The notes beneath the pieces were generated by a model. It saw only the letters and a program-made list of their open reading frames with translations, was not told where the DNA came from and made no database searches. A DNA stretch of 64,000 nt from Oliverpabstia intestinalis (GTDB taxonomy: Bacteria > Bacillota > Clostridia > Lachnospirales > Lachnospiraceae). Positions 53,556-62,413 of this stretch are shown here, one piece after another. The number at the start of each line of letters is the position of its first letter. The first letter of the stretch is position 1. Location: assembly GCF_009696065.1 (NCBI RefSeq), contig NZ_VUMS01000005.1:94109-158108 (forward strand), read 5' to 3'. The position numbers and the translations under genes are program-made.

Positions 53556-55072
53556 TTCAAGAGAGCATTGTAAAACTGGTACAGTATGGACTGGCAACCG
53601 GTCTGGTAGAAAAGGAAGACAAGCGTTATACTACGAATAAAATTCTGGAATTACTGCAGATGGATGCAATCGATGAAGAATATGTAAAACAGATTCTGGA
53701 GTCTGACGGAGCAGATCAGAGTGTGGCAGGTGAACTGGAAAGCATTCTGGGAGATATCTGTGACTATGCATATGAACATGGTCTGATGGAAGAAAACAGT
53801 GTAGGTTATCGCGACCTGTTTGACACAAAAGTTATGAGTCTTTTGGTAGACCGTCCAAGCAATGTGATCCGTCGCTTCTGGGAATTGTATAAAGAAGATC
53901 CGGTAAAGGCTACCGATGCACATTACAAATTCAGTCAGGATACCGATTATATCCGTCGTTACCGTATCGCAAAAGACATGAAATGGGTAGCACCGACAGA
54001 ATACGGTGATCTGGATATTACCATCAACTTGTCCAAACCGGAAAAAGATCCGAAAGCCATCGCAGCAGCAAAGCTGGCTAAACAGACATCATATCCAAAA
54101 TGTCTGCTTTGCATGGAAAACGAAGGCTACGCAGGACGACTGAACCATCCGGCAAGACAGAACCACAGAATCATACCGGTAACCATCAACAACAGTGAGT
54201 GGGGATTCCAGTATTCTCCTTATGTATATTATAACGAGCATTGTATCGTATTCAATTCTCAGCATGTACCGATGAAGATCGAACGTGCAACCTTCGCAAA
54301 ATTGTTTGACTTTGTAAAACAGTTCCCGCACTACTTTGTTGGATCCAATGCGGATCTGCCGATCGTAGGAGGATCGATCCTGAGCCACGATCATTTCCAG
54401 GGTGGACATTATGAATTTGCCATGGCGAAAGCACCGGTGGAAAAAGAAGTAGTGATCCCGGGATTCGAAGACGTCAAAGCAGGCATCGTAAAATGGCCGA
54501 TGTCCGTCATCCGTATAAGCGGTCCGGACACGGAGCGTCTGATCGAACTGGCAGACAAGATCCTGTTAAAGTGGAGAGGATACACTGACGAGGCAGCATT
54601 TATCTTCGCGGAAACCGACGGAGAACCACACAATACCATCACCCCGATCGCAAGAAAACGTGGTGATATGTATGAGATGGATCTGGTTTTGAGGAATAAT
54701 ATTACGACCGAAGAACATCCGCTGGGTGTTTATCATCCGCATGCGGAACTGCACCATATCAAGAAAGAAAACATCGGTCTGATCGAAGTTATGGGCCTGG
54801 CAGTGCTTCCGGCACGTCTGAAAGGTGAACTTGAAGGTCTGTGCAAAGCCATTGTGGCAGGCGAAGATCTGAGAAAAGATGAAGTTCTGGAAAAACATGC
54901 CGACTGGGTAGATGAACTGAAAGAAAAATATACTTTCACAGCAGAAAATGTGGAAGAGATTCTGAAAAAAGAGATCGGCATTGTATTCAAGAAGGTGCTG
55001 GAGCATGCAGGAGTGTACAAATGCACAGAAGAAGGCAGAACTGCATTCATGAGATTTATTGACAGTCTGTAA
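53552..55072 (+). CDS. galT: UDP-glucose-hexose-1-phosphate uridylyltransferase, class II
   Basis: A 506-residue Firmicutes-type (family 2) GalT of the Leloir pathway, converting galactose-1-phosphate to UDP-galactose. Typical blocks are YPKCLLCMENEGYAGR, GGSILSHDHFQGGHYEF (HxHxQ-like active site) and HPHAELHHIKKENIGLIE. It is coupled to the GH42 gene by a 4-bp overlap. galK and galE are not in the window. Confidence 0.95.
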   Translation: MIQESIVKLVQYGLATGLVEKEDKRYTTNKILELLQMDAIDEEYVKQILESDGADQSVAGELESILGDICDYAYEHGLMEENSVGYRDLFDTKVMSLLVDRPSNVIRRFWELYKEDPVKATDAHYKFSQDTDYIRRYRIAKDMKWVAPTEYGDLDITINLSKPEKDPKAIAAAKLAKQTSYPKCLLCMENEGYAGRLNHPARQNHRIIPVTINNSEWGFQYSPYVYYNEHCIVFNSQHVPMKIERATFAKLFDFVKQFPHYFVGSNADLPIVGGSILSHDHFQGGHYEFAMAKAPVEKEVVIPGFEDVKAGIVKWPMSVIRISGPDTERLIELADKILLKWRGYTDEAAFIFAETDGEPHNTITPIARKRGDMYEMDLVLRNNITTEEHPLGVYHPHAELHHIKKENIGLIEVMGLAVLPARLKGELEGLCKAIVAGEDLRKDEVLEKHADWVDELKEKYTFTAENVEEILKKEIGIVFKKVLEHAGVYKCTEEGRTAFMRFIDSL

Positions 55073-55085
55073 AAGAAAATAACGA

Positions 55086-55120
55086 TTTTTATATAATACT
55101 TTGGTAAAGTGTTATAAAAA
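55086..55120 (+). terminator. AT-rich hairpin after galT
   Basis: TTTTTATATAATACTTT against AAAGTGTTATAAAAA with a GGT loop, 14 nt after the stop. A weak or factor-assisted terminator. Confidence 0.55.
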
Positions 55121-55132
55121 TAAAGAGCCGGG

Positions 55133-55161
55133 TTGACAACAGCAATCCGGCTCCTTATAAT
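55133..55161 (+). promoter_or_regulatory. Promoter of glycine riboswitch unit
   Basis: TTGACA (55133-55138), 17 bp, TATAAT (55156-55161). An inverted repeat, GAGCCGG (55125-55131) and CCGGCTC (55147-55153), brackets the -35 element and ends just before the -10. Confidence 0.8.
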
Positions 55162-55196
55162 AAAAGCATTAACGAAACTACATATCGAGCCAATAG

Positions 55197-55371
55197 AAGG
55201 TTGCAGGAAAGCAGGCGAAAGCCCGCCGAAGGAATAATACTCTCAGGTGTCCGTGAAAAACGGACGGGACTGTAACCGGATGGCCCTCTGGAGAATCCCA
55301 AAGATGGGTGCCGAAGGTGAAAGCAGATCTGTGATCTGCGAATCTCTCAGGCAAAAGGACAGTGTGAAAGA
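55197..55371 (+). ncRNA. Tandem glycine riboswitch (gcvT type)
   Basis: Two glycine aptamers in series: the first contains GCCGAAGGAATAATACTCTCAGG and GACGGGACTGTAACC-type ends, the second GCCGAAGGTGAAAGC and AATCTCTCAGGCAAAAGGACAG. The repeated CCGAAGG and CTCTCAGG motifs are diagnostic. It precedes an amino-acid symporter. A terminator at 55482-55511 is the likely expression platform. Confidence 0.93.
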
Positions 55372-55428
55372 TACAAAAAAGAAAAGCGGCATGTCGCAGT
55401 TGTTTTTTGTGTTTCGAGTGGATAATGA

Positions 55429-55471
55429 ATAACTATTCTGAACAGAACCTGCAAAGGCGCAGAACAGTTAT
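55429..55471. repeat. Minimal MITE-like hairpin inside the riboswitch leader
   Basis: ATAACTATTCTG and CAGAACAGTTAT form an 11-pair stem with one mismatch. It resembles the 45-bp MITE relic at 15936 (CTGCGAAGG...GAACAGTTAC). It lies between the aptamer and terminator. Confidence 0.5.
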
Positions 55472-55481
55472 GGAAGTATCA

Positions 55482-55511
55482 GGTCCCGGGGATTTCCCCG
55501 GGACCTTTTTT
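55482..55511 (+). terminator. Riboswitch terminator
   Basis: GGTCCCGGGG-ATTT-CCCCGGGACC followed by TTTTTT, a very strong intrinsic terminator between the aptamers and the symporter gene. Confidence 0.88.
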
Positions 55512-55626
55512 GCCGGAAACGCTGTACTGGTTTCAGGTGAATAAAAAACGCTCTGCAAGGATATGCCCTGACGCATTCTTTGGTATTGGCTTGAAACGTA
55601 AGAAAAAGTGAGGGAGAAGAAAAAAC

Positions 55627-56979
55627 ATGGAATTTGTTACAAAAGTAGTTGAGTGTGTCAATACGTTTCTGTGGGATTATGCACTGCTGATCCTGCTTCT
55701 GGGAGCCGGTATCATTTACTCGTTCAGCCTGAAATTTATTCAGATACGAAAGTTTGGTGCCGGAATGAAAGCATTGTTTGGTAATTTTTCGCTGCATGGC
55801 GGGAAAGGAGAAAATGGTCTCAGTTCTTTTCAGGCTCTGACAACAGCGATTGCCGCCCAGGTAGGAACCGGTAATATCGCCGGAGCAGCAACAGCGATTG
55901 CATCCGGAGGGCCGGGTTCCATCTTCTGGATGTGGGTCAGTGCATTCTTCGGAATGGCTACCATCTATGCGGAAGCTGTTATGGCACAGCATACAAGAAA
56001 ACTGGAAAACGGACACTATGTAGGAGGCCCGGTATATTATATAAAATACGTATTCAAGGGCAGATTTGGAAAATTCCTGGCAGGTTTCTTTTCTATAGCT
56101 ATCATTCTGGCCCTGGGATTTATGGGAAATATGGTACAGTCCAACTCTATCGGTGCAGCATTTAACAATGCATTCCATGTACCGAAACTGGCAGTGGGAA
56201 TCTGTGTGGCAGTGATTGCCGGCATCATCTTCATTGGCGGTATCAAGAGAATCGCAAGCTTCACAGAAAAAATCGTTCCGATCATGGCGCTGTTATACAT
56301 CATCGGCTGCCTTGTGATCCTGGTGATGCATCTTCCGGGGGTTGGAACTGCATTTAAAGATATTTTTGTGGGTGCTTTTGCACCACAGGCAATCGCAGGC
56401 GGTGCACTTGGTGTAACGGTTCAGAAAGCGATGCGTTTCGGTGTTGCGAGAGGACTTTTCTCCAACGAAGCAGGTATGGGTTCCACACCACATGCACATG
56501 CAACAGCGGAGGTTAAGGATCCGTGTGATCAGGGAATCATCGCAATGATGGGTGTATTTATCGATACATTTATTATTCTGACACTGACAGCTCTGGTTAT
56601 CCTGTCCACCGGAGTACTTGGTAACGGACAGACAGGTTCTGAACTGGCACAGAGTGCATTCAACGTAGGATTCGGTAACTTTGGAAATATCTTTATTGCA
56701 TTGTGTATGCTGTTCTTTGCCTTTACTACAATTGTCGGATGGTATTATTTCGGTGAAGTGAATGTTCGGCATTTGTTCGGAAATGGTGCAGTAAAAGTTT
56801 ATGCAGTGATCGTTGTGATCTGTGTAATCATCGGATCCACATTGAAAGTAGATCTGGTATGGGATATGGCAGATATGTTCAATGGTTTAATGGTGCTTCC
56901 AAACCTGATTGCACTTCTTGGATGTCTGGCGATTGTTCGCAAATTGACGAAAAAGAGCGAAAATAGCAAAGAGAAATAA
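55627..56979 (+). CDS. Alanine/glycine:cation symporter (AGCS family)
   Basis: A 450-residue inner-membrane sodium-coupled amino-acid transporter with about ten helices. Family blocks include SFQALTTAIAAQVGTGNIAG, GGPGSIFWMWVSAFFGM and GLFSNEAGMGSTPHAHA. The glycine riboswitch upstream points to glycine as substrate or product of import control. GAGGGAGAAG lies before the ATG. A strong terminator follows. Confidence 0.94.
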   Translation: MEFVTKVVECVNTFLWDYALLILLLGAGIIYSFSLKFIQIRKFGAGMKALFGNFSLHGGKGENGLSSFQALTTAIAAQVGTGNIAGAATAIASGGPGSIFWMWVSAFFGMATIYAEAVMAQHTRKLENGHYVGGPVYYIKYVFKGRFGKFLAGFFSIAIILALGFMGNMVQSNSIGAAFNNAFHVPKLAVGICVAVIAGIIFIGGIKRIASFTEKIVPIMALLYIIGCLVILVMHLPGVGTAFKDIFVGAFAPQAIAGGALGVTVQKAMRFGVARGLFSNEAGMGSTPHAHATAEVKDPCDQGIIAMMGVFIDTFIILTLTALVILSTGVLGNGQTGSELAQSAFNVGFGNFGNIFIALCMLFFAFTTIVGWYYFGEVNVRHLFGNGAVKVYAVIVVICVIIGSTLKVDLVWDMADMFNGLMVLPNLIALLGCLAIVRKLTKKSENSKEK

Positions 56980-57001
56980 TGGAATATAGACAAAAACAGA
57001 A

Positions 57002-57042
57002 AAATCCGCTTTGGGGAAAGAAACCAAAGCGGATTTTTTTTG
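57002..57042 (+). terminator. Terminator after the symporter
   Basis: AAATCCGCTTTGG pairs with CCAAAGCGGATTT, followed by TTTTT. Confidence 0.88.
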
Positions 57043-57060
57043 AAATTGATTAAATTGTAC

Positions 57061-57247
57061 TTGATTTTTATAAAACAATGTTATAATATATAAACATGAC
57101 GAAACAACATTTAAACAATACGTAAAAATCACCAGAAACAACAAGAAAAAGTGAAAGGTATTGTGCAAAGTGTTCACGACAGTGGGGTGACAAACTATAT
57201 AATGTCGTGAGCGAAACAAAAGATTCCGTAGTTATTATGACGAAACA
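57061..57247 (+). promoter_or_regulatory. Promoter/operator region of the Opp-type operon
   Basis: TATAAT at 57082-57087 and at 57198-57203 mark two possible promoters. The second is bracketed by the inverted repeat TCACGACA (57174-57181) and TGTCGTGA (57203-57210). GACGAAACA or GCGAAACA occurs at about 57098, 57211 and 57239. A repressor with an 8-bp half-site is suggested. Confidence 0.5.
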
Positions 57248-57381
57248 CAATATTAAGAAAAATTGTGAAGGAATGTAGATTTTCGTTCGTGTTCATACGG
57301 TAGGCGCCAGCAGAGTTTTTCTGAAAAAAGTAGTATGGGCAGAAGGAAAATTTATATAGAGACAACGGAAGATTGACGAAT

Positions 57382-59424
57382 ATGATGTTGTCTGAGTTAT
57401 TTTCAAGACCTAAAGGGAGGGAAAGAGATGAAAAGAAAATAGTTGCAGTTTTAACGGCAGCTACGCTTGCAGTTGGTATGTTAGCCGGCTGTGGCGGTGG
57501 CGGAAGTGATTCCAGTTCCGGCGGATCTACGGATTCCAGTGGAACAACTTCTACAGATGACAGTTCAGGCGGAAGCGGAACAGCAGCATCTGAAGGTATT
57601 ACTACAGAAGTAGGAACTCCTCGTTCCGAGACACTGATCGTTGAGTGTCAGTCCCCAACAGATGTACCTGGTCAGTTTAATAGCTACATGACAGGTACCC
57701 AGATGGGATTCGGTATTCATCAGCTGATGAGTGCTCATCTGTGGGAAATGGATACCGCAAGTGGTGAACAGTGGGGCGAGATTGCTGATGGCATGCCTGA
57801 GTCCAATGATGATTTTACCGAGTGGACAGTAAAAGTTCGTCAGGGTATCAAATGGTCCGATGGTGAAGATGTAACAGCGGATGACGTTGTCTTCACTTTC
57901 AATATGATTAAAGAAAATGACGGAATCGGTGCCAGTGCAGCAACAAACCTGTACATTGATTCAGTAGAAAAAGTAGACGATTACACAGTTCTGTTTAAGA
58001 TGAAAGAATCATTCCCACGTTTCGTACAGAGATATGGTATCACTGTATGGGGAACTGATTACCGTATCGTTCCGGAACATATTTATTCAAAACAGTCCGA
58101 TGTTACTACATTCAAGGATGAAGATCCTGTAGTGGCAGGTCCTTACACCGTGAAAGATTACGATAAGTTAGGTGACTGGGTGTTGTATGAACTGCGTGAT
58201 GACTGGAAGGACAGCACACTTGGTGTTGCAGGATCCACTCAGTATGAGTACGCTGAAAATGCTACACCACCGAAATACGTATGGTTCCGTACATTCGCAG
58301 ACTCTACCACAAAACAGATGGCTATGATCAATAACGAAGTTGACCTGCTGTGTGAAGTAACACTGGAAGAGTTTGAAACCATGAAAGCTTCTAACGACAA
58401 AATTAACTGCTGGTACAATGATTTCCCATATGCAAACCCAGACGATCCGGGTGCAAAAGGAATTGTATTCTCACATGGTCAGGGCGCACCGTATGACAAT
58501 GCAGACTTCCGTTGGGGTATCTGCTTAGCACTTAATATTGATGAGATCTCCATGAACACGTTCTCCGGAGCAGGACGTGCGGCTCCGATCCCGTTAATGA
58601 ACAATACACAGTTCCTGCAGGAAACCTACACAATCCCAATGCAGGATTGGCTGGAAAACTTCGAACTGGATCTTGGCGATGGTACAACCTTCAAACCTTA
58701 TGATACCGGTTATGCAAAACGTATGGCTGATTCTCTGGGCATCGAAGGAACAGATGAAGAACTGATTACCATGTTTGGTGCAGGCTGGTGGAAACATGAT
58801 GAAGAAGCAGCTACAAAACTGCTTGAAAAAGCCGGTCTTGAAAAAGTAAATGGTGTATGGAATTATGAAGGCAAACCTTTCACCTTTGAAATGAGCTATC
58901 TGGCAGATACTGAGTTCCAGGAAGCACGTGGTGTACAGGCAGCTTACAACCAGCTGACAAAATTCGGTTTCCAGTGTTCAATCGCATCCAAATCTTCCGC
59001 AACATGGGATGTAGACGGTGGAAAGGGTAACTACCAGATCGCTGGTTACTGGCCATCCGGTGGTATCCTGAAAGACTTCTACTCTGCAATCAGCGGATTT
59101 GATGGTGATCTGATCAAACCTTTAGGCGAAACTGGTTCTGGTCAGGGACTTCGTTGGAATAACGAAAAAGTTACAGAGATACTTCACGAACTTGCTAATA
59201 CTGATCCGGAAAGTGATAGATCTTACGAACTGCATACTGAATTCCTTAAGGAATGTGTAACAGATATGCCGGAAATCAACTTCCTCTCTGGTACAAAATT
59301 CGTTCCGACCAACTCAACTTACTGGGAAGGTTATCCGAATGCGGACAACCCGTACAATGGTCCATGGTGGTGGTGGAGCTGCTTCAAATACATGCTTCCA
59401 AACATCACTCCTACACAGGCTTAA
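57382..59424 (+). CDS. Family 5 ABC substrate-binding lipoprotein, start region frameshifted
   Basis: A large extracytoplasmic binding protein of the SBP_bac_5 (Opp/Dpp) family; WTVKVRQGIKWSDGEDVTAD is the family signature. The lipobox LAGC follows KKIVAVLTAATLAVGM. A perfect ribosome binding site (AAAGGGAGG) precedes an ATG at 57428, but that frame reads MKRK-stop. Adding one A would give MKRKIVAV, exactly the signal start of the paralog at 44929. So either one A is missing in the assembly, or the gene is mutated and starts upstream at 57382 with a poor site. Ligand: peptide or oligosaccharide. Confidence 0.85.
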   Translation: MMLSELFSRPKGRERDEKKIVAVLTAATLAVGMLAGCGGGGSDSSSGGSTDSSGTTSTDDSSGGSGTAASEGITTEVGTPRSETLIVECQSPTDVPGQFNSYMTGTQMGFGIHQLMSAHLWEMDTASGEQWGEIADGMPESNDDFTEWTVKVRQGIKWSDGEDVTADDVVFTFNMIKENDGIGASAATNLYIDSVEKVDDYTVLFKMKESFPRFVQRYGITVWGTDYRIVPEHIYSKQSDVTTFKDEDPVVAGPYTVKDYDKLGDWVLYELRDDWKDSTLGVAGSTQYEYAENATPPKYVWFRTFADSTTKQMAMINNEVDLLCEVTLEEFETMKASNDKINCWYNDFPYANPDDPGAKGIVFSHGQGAPYDNADFRWGICLALNIDEISMNTFSGAGRAAPIPLMNNTQFLQETYTIPMQDWLENFELDLGDGTTFKPYDTGYAKRMADSLGIEGTDEELITMFGAGWWKHDEEAATKLLEKAGLEKVNGVWNYEGKPFTFEMSYLADTEFQEARGVQAAYNQLTKFGFQCSIASKSSATWDVDGGKGNYQIAGYWPSGGILKDFYSAISGFDGDLIKPLGETGSGQGLRWNNEKVTEILHELANTDPESDRSYELHTEFLKECVTDMPEINFLSGTKFVPTNSTYWEGYPNADNPYNGPWWWWSCFKYMLPNITPTQA

Positions 59425-59500
59425 TCCTTTAAGTCTTTAGGAACAGTAATAAAATGATGAAAACAGCAAAAACTGACAGAGTTATTTGCTGAAATATCAG

Positions 59501-59542
59501 AAGGGACGGAGTTGTAAGAAAAACTTACGAGCCGTCCCTTTT
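59501..59542 (+). terminator. Attenuating hairpin after the binding-protein gene
   Basis: AAGGGACGG/CCGTCCCTT with an inner GTAAG-AAAAA-CTTAC stem and a short T-tract. It probably sets a high binding-protein to permease ratio. Confidence 0.75.
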
Positions 59543-59573
59543 GTGTAGAAATAGTAGTAAAGGAGTGCTGTGT

Positions 59574-60572
59574 ATGAAATTTAAAAAATTCTTTCTGCAG
59601 CGAGTGCTTGCCTGGGCGCTGACTATCCTGATCGGTGTTACCTTTATCTTCTTCATTCCACGTATGTTTCCGTCAGATCCTGTTGAAAACATGATCGCAC
59701 AGATTCAGTCACGTTCCGGTAACATGGATCCAGCTGAGATGGATGCCCTTCGTAGCAGTCTGCGTGTGCAGTTTGGACTTGATGGCTCGCTGCTGCAACA
59801 GTATGGATATTTCCTGTGGCATGGTCTGCTGCATTTTGACTTTGGTCCGTCACTGATGAGTTATCCGGAACCGGTAGGAAAGATCATTGGACGATATCTG
59901 CCATATACGTTGATGCTCTGTCTGACATCCACGTTTATTGCGTGGATCATTGGTAACCTGATCGGTCTTCTAGCAGGATTTCGGAAAAATAAAACTTCAT
60001 CCAAGATTCTGGAAGCAATTGCAATTTTTATTTACCCGATTCCTTACTTCCTGGTAGCGTTGATCTTACAGATTGTATTTGCATTTATATTAAAATGGTT
60101 CCCGTTGCAGGCAGTTATCAATACTAAAGGTGGATTTGGTCCTTGGATCGCTTCTGTGGTCAAGGCTTCTATCCTTCCGGGAATCTCACTGCTGTTACTT
60201 GGTACCGGATGGTGGATCATCTCCATGAAATCTCTGGCGAGCACCACAGCAGAAGAAGATTATGTACGTTATGCCCGTTTCCGTGGACTTTCCGAGTTCG
60301 CTATCGGCAAAAACTATGTAATGCGTAACTCCATTCTGACCCAGATCACAGCACTGGCAATGAGCCTTGGTGGTGTCTTCGGTGGTTCCATCATGACCGA
60401 GATTATTTTCGGATACCCTGGAGTCGGTTCTCTGATTCAGGCCGCGATCCTGCAGTCGGATTATAATATGATCCTTGGCTGTATTACGATTTCCATCGTA
60501 GCGATTGCTTCAGCAACTTTAATTGTGGACCTGATCTACCCGTTCATCGATCCGCGAATCCGGTACGGCTGA
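59574..60572 (+). CDS. ABC permease, OppB/DppB type
   Basis: A 332-residue membrane subunit with six helices. Typical features are RVLAWALTILIGVTFIFF, a large periplasmic loop (QFGLDGSLLQQYGYFLWHGL) and the EAA region YARFRGLSEFAIGKNYVMRN. The start at 59574 follows AAAGGAG. It pairs with the next permease. Confidence 0.93.
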   Translation: MKFKKFFLQRVLAWALTILIGVTFIFFIPRMFPSDPVENMIAQIQSRSGNMDPAEMDALRSSLRVQFGLDGSLLQQYGYFLWHGLLHFDFGPSLMSYPEPVGKIIGRYLPYTLMLCLTSTFIAWIIGNLIGLLAGFRKNKTSSKILEAIAIFIYPIPYFLVALILQIVFAFILKWFPLQAVINTKGGFGPWIASVVKASILPGISLLLLGTGWWIISMKSLASTTAEEDYVRYARFRGLSEFAIGKNYVMRNSILTQITALAMSLGGVFGGSIMTEIIFGYPGVGSLIQAAILQSDYNMILGCITISIVAIASATLIVDLIYPFIDPRIRYG

Positions 60573-60590
60573 TAAGAGGGAGGGACAGAC

Positions 60591-61427
60591 ATGAAGAAAT
60601 TTTGGAAAACAGCCAATTTTCGTTTAAAAGCAGGCTTGATTTCTACTTGCTTTTTCCTGATCATTGGGTTCGTAGTATATTTTATCCCACATACAAATCC
60701 GTTTACCTATAATACATACCCGAATAATCTGGGAGTTTCTGCTGAACATTGGCTTGGAACTACCAGTATGGGACAGGATATTGTATGGCTGCTGATCGAA
60801 GCCATTCACAATTCTTTGATGATTGGTCTGATCGTAGCTACTATTGGTACTGTTGTGGGTGTTCTGGTTGGTCTGCTTGCAGGTTTTGCAGGCGGCGCAT
60901 TGGACAGAGTGCTGATGATTATCACGGATACTTTCGTAGTAATCCCGTCTCTGCCGATTCTGATCATGATGACTTCCCTGATGAAAGGAAGCTCTACTGT
61001 AATTGTTATGGCACTTGTTCTTGCAATGTTCGCCTGGGCATGGCCAAGCCGTCAGATCCGTTCCATGGCTCTGACAATCAAAGAGCGTGACTTTATTCAC
61101 ACAGCACGTTTCTCCGGTGAAAGTACCTTACAGATCGTTGTAACGGAGATTCTCCCGTTCGCACTGTCCTGGTCACTTTCCAACTTTATGAATGCAACAC
61201 TGAGTGCAATTGGTTCAGAATCCAGTTTGGCCGTTCTGGGTCTGTCACCGGGAAACCTGGTTTCTCTTGGTAACATGATTCAGTGGGCAAGAGGATACAA
61301 TGCAGTCCTTGCTAAGAGATGGCTCTGGATCGGTTCTCCGATTGTTGCAACCGTTATCTTATTTGTTGGCCTGTTCATGTTGATTACAGGTTACAACGAT
61401 TATCAGGCTAAGAAGAGAGGCAGGTGA
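60591..61427 (+). CDS. ABC permease, OppC/DppC type
   Basis: A 278-residue partner permease. GTTSMGQDIVWLLIEAIHNS is the usual OppC block (variant of GTDxxGRD), and the EAA region is HTARFSGESTLQIVVTEILP. GAGGGAGGG precedes the ATG. The ATPase genes follow with near-zero spacing. Confidence 0.93.
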   Translation: MKKFWKTANFRLKAGLISTCFFLIIGFVVYFIPHTNPFTYNTYPNNLGVSAEHWLGTTSMGQDIVWLLIEAIHNSLMIGLIVATIGTVVGVLVGLLAGFAGGALDRVLMIITDTFVVIPSLPILIMMTSLMKGSSTVIVMALVLAMFAWAWPSRQIRSMALTIKERDFIHTARFSGESTLQIVVTEILPFALSWSLSNFMNATLSAIGSESSLAVLGLSPGNLVSLGNMIQWARGYNAVLAKRWLWIGSPIVATVILFVGLFMLITGYNDYQAKKRGR

Positions 61428-61432
61428 TAAGT

Positions 61433-62413
61433 ATGCTGAAAATCGAGAATTTGTCAACGTCTTATAAGACAATAGACGGTGATATACACGTACTCAAGGA
61501 CATTAACTTTGAGATTAAAGACAATGAGATCTTCGGCATCGCAGGCGAGTCCGGATGTGGTAAAACCACCCTGCTGAACACTCTTTATGATATTGTTGAC
61601 TATCCGTTGGTGATCGATCAGGGGCGTGTTGTTCTGGAAGGTGAAAAAGACGGAAAGAAATATTCATTCGAATCTGGAAAGATTCGTGACACCTGGTGGA
61701 ACAATATCGCATATGTGCCACAGGCTGCACAGAGTGTTCTGAACCCGATCGTTCGTCTGAAAACACAGTTTCTGGATTCTATTCCAAAGGACCAGAAAAA
61801 GAATGAAAAACCGGAGGAAACTCTGGCAAGAGTTGCTGATTATCTGAAAGAACTGAATCTTTCCCCGGATGTTCTGGAGTCATTTCCATTCCAGCTGTCC
61901 GGTGGTATGAGACAGCGTGCGATCATTGCACTGGCAACCTTTATGTCTCCGGGTGTTGTTCTGGCCGATGAGCCGACAACCGCTCTGGACGTAGTTGTAC
62001 AGAAGGGTATTCTTATGATGCTGATGCGTCTGCAGAAACAGTTAAAGAATACAATGATCATTGTAAGTCATGATATGGGTGTTCATTATCAGATCACAGA
62101 CCGTATGGCGATCATGTATTCCGGTAGTATTGCAGAGCTCGGTAAGACAGAAGATATTTTCAATGATCCGATTCATCCGTATACAAAGATGTTGGTAGAT
62201 GCTCTTCCGCGTGTAGGTGAGGATGTACAGCGAGTTGGTATCGCAGGACGTCCGCCGGCACTGAAGAATCCGCCGCCAGGATGTCGTTTTGCACCTCGTT
62301 GTCCGCATGCTACGGATCGGTGCCGCAGTGAAGTCCCGAAATTCCGGGAAATAAGACCGGGTCGTTTCGCTGCGTGTCACTTATTAGAAGAGGAGGTGAA
62401 GACGAATGGCTGA
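61433..62413 (+). CDS. ABC ATPase, OppD/DppD type
   Basis: A 326-residue nucleotide-binding subunit. Walker A is GESGCGKTT, the signature is QLSGGMRQRAIIALA, and Walker B is PGVVLADEPTTALD. The oligopeptide-type C terminus has the cysteine cluster CRFAPRCPHATDRC, which in relatives can bind an iron-sulfur cluster. The ATG at 61433 has AGGTG upstream; a GTG at 61424 is an alternative. It overlaps the OppF-type gene by 8 bp. Confidence 0.94.
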   Translation: MLKIENLSTSYKTIDGDIHVLKDINFEIKDNEIFGIAGESGCGKTTLLNTLYDIVDYPLVIDQGRVVLEGEKDGKKYSFESGKIRDTWWNNIAYVPQAAQSVLNPIVRLKTQFLDSIPKDQKKNEKPEETLARVADYLKELNLSPDVLESFPFQLSGGMRQRAIIALATFMSPGVVLADEPTTALDVVVQKGILMMLMRLQKQLKNTMIIVSHDMGVHYQITDRMAIMYSGSIAELGKTEDIFNDPIHPYTKMLVDALPRVGEDVQRVGIAGRPPALKNPPPGCRFAPRCPHATDRCRSEVPKFREIRPGRFAACHLLEEEVKTNG

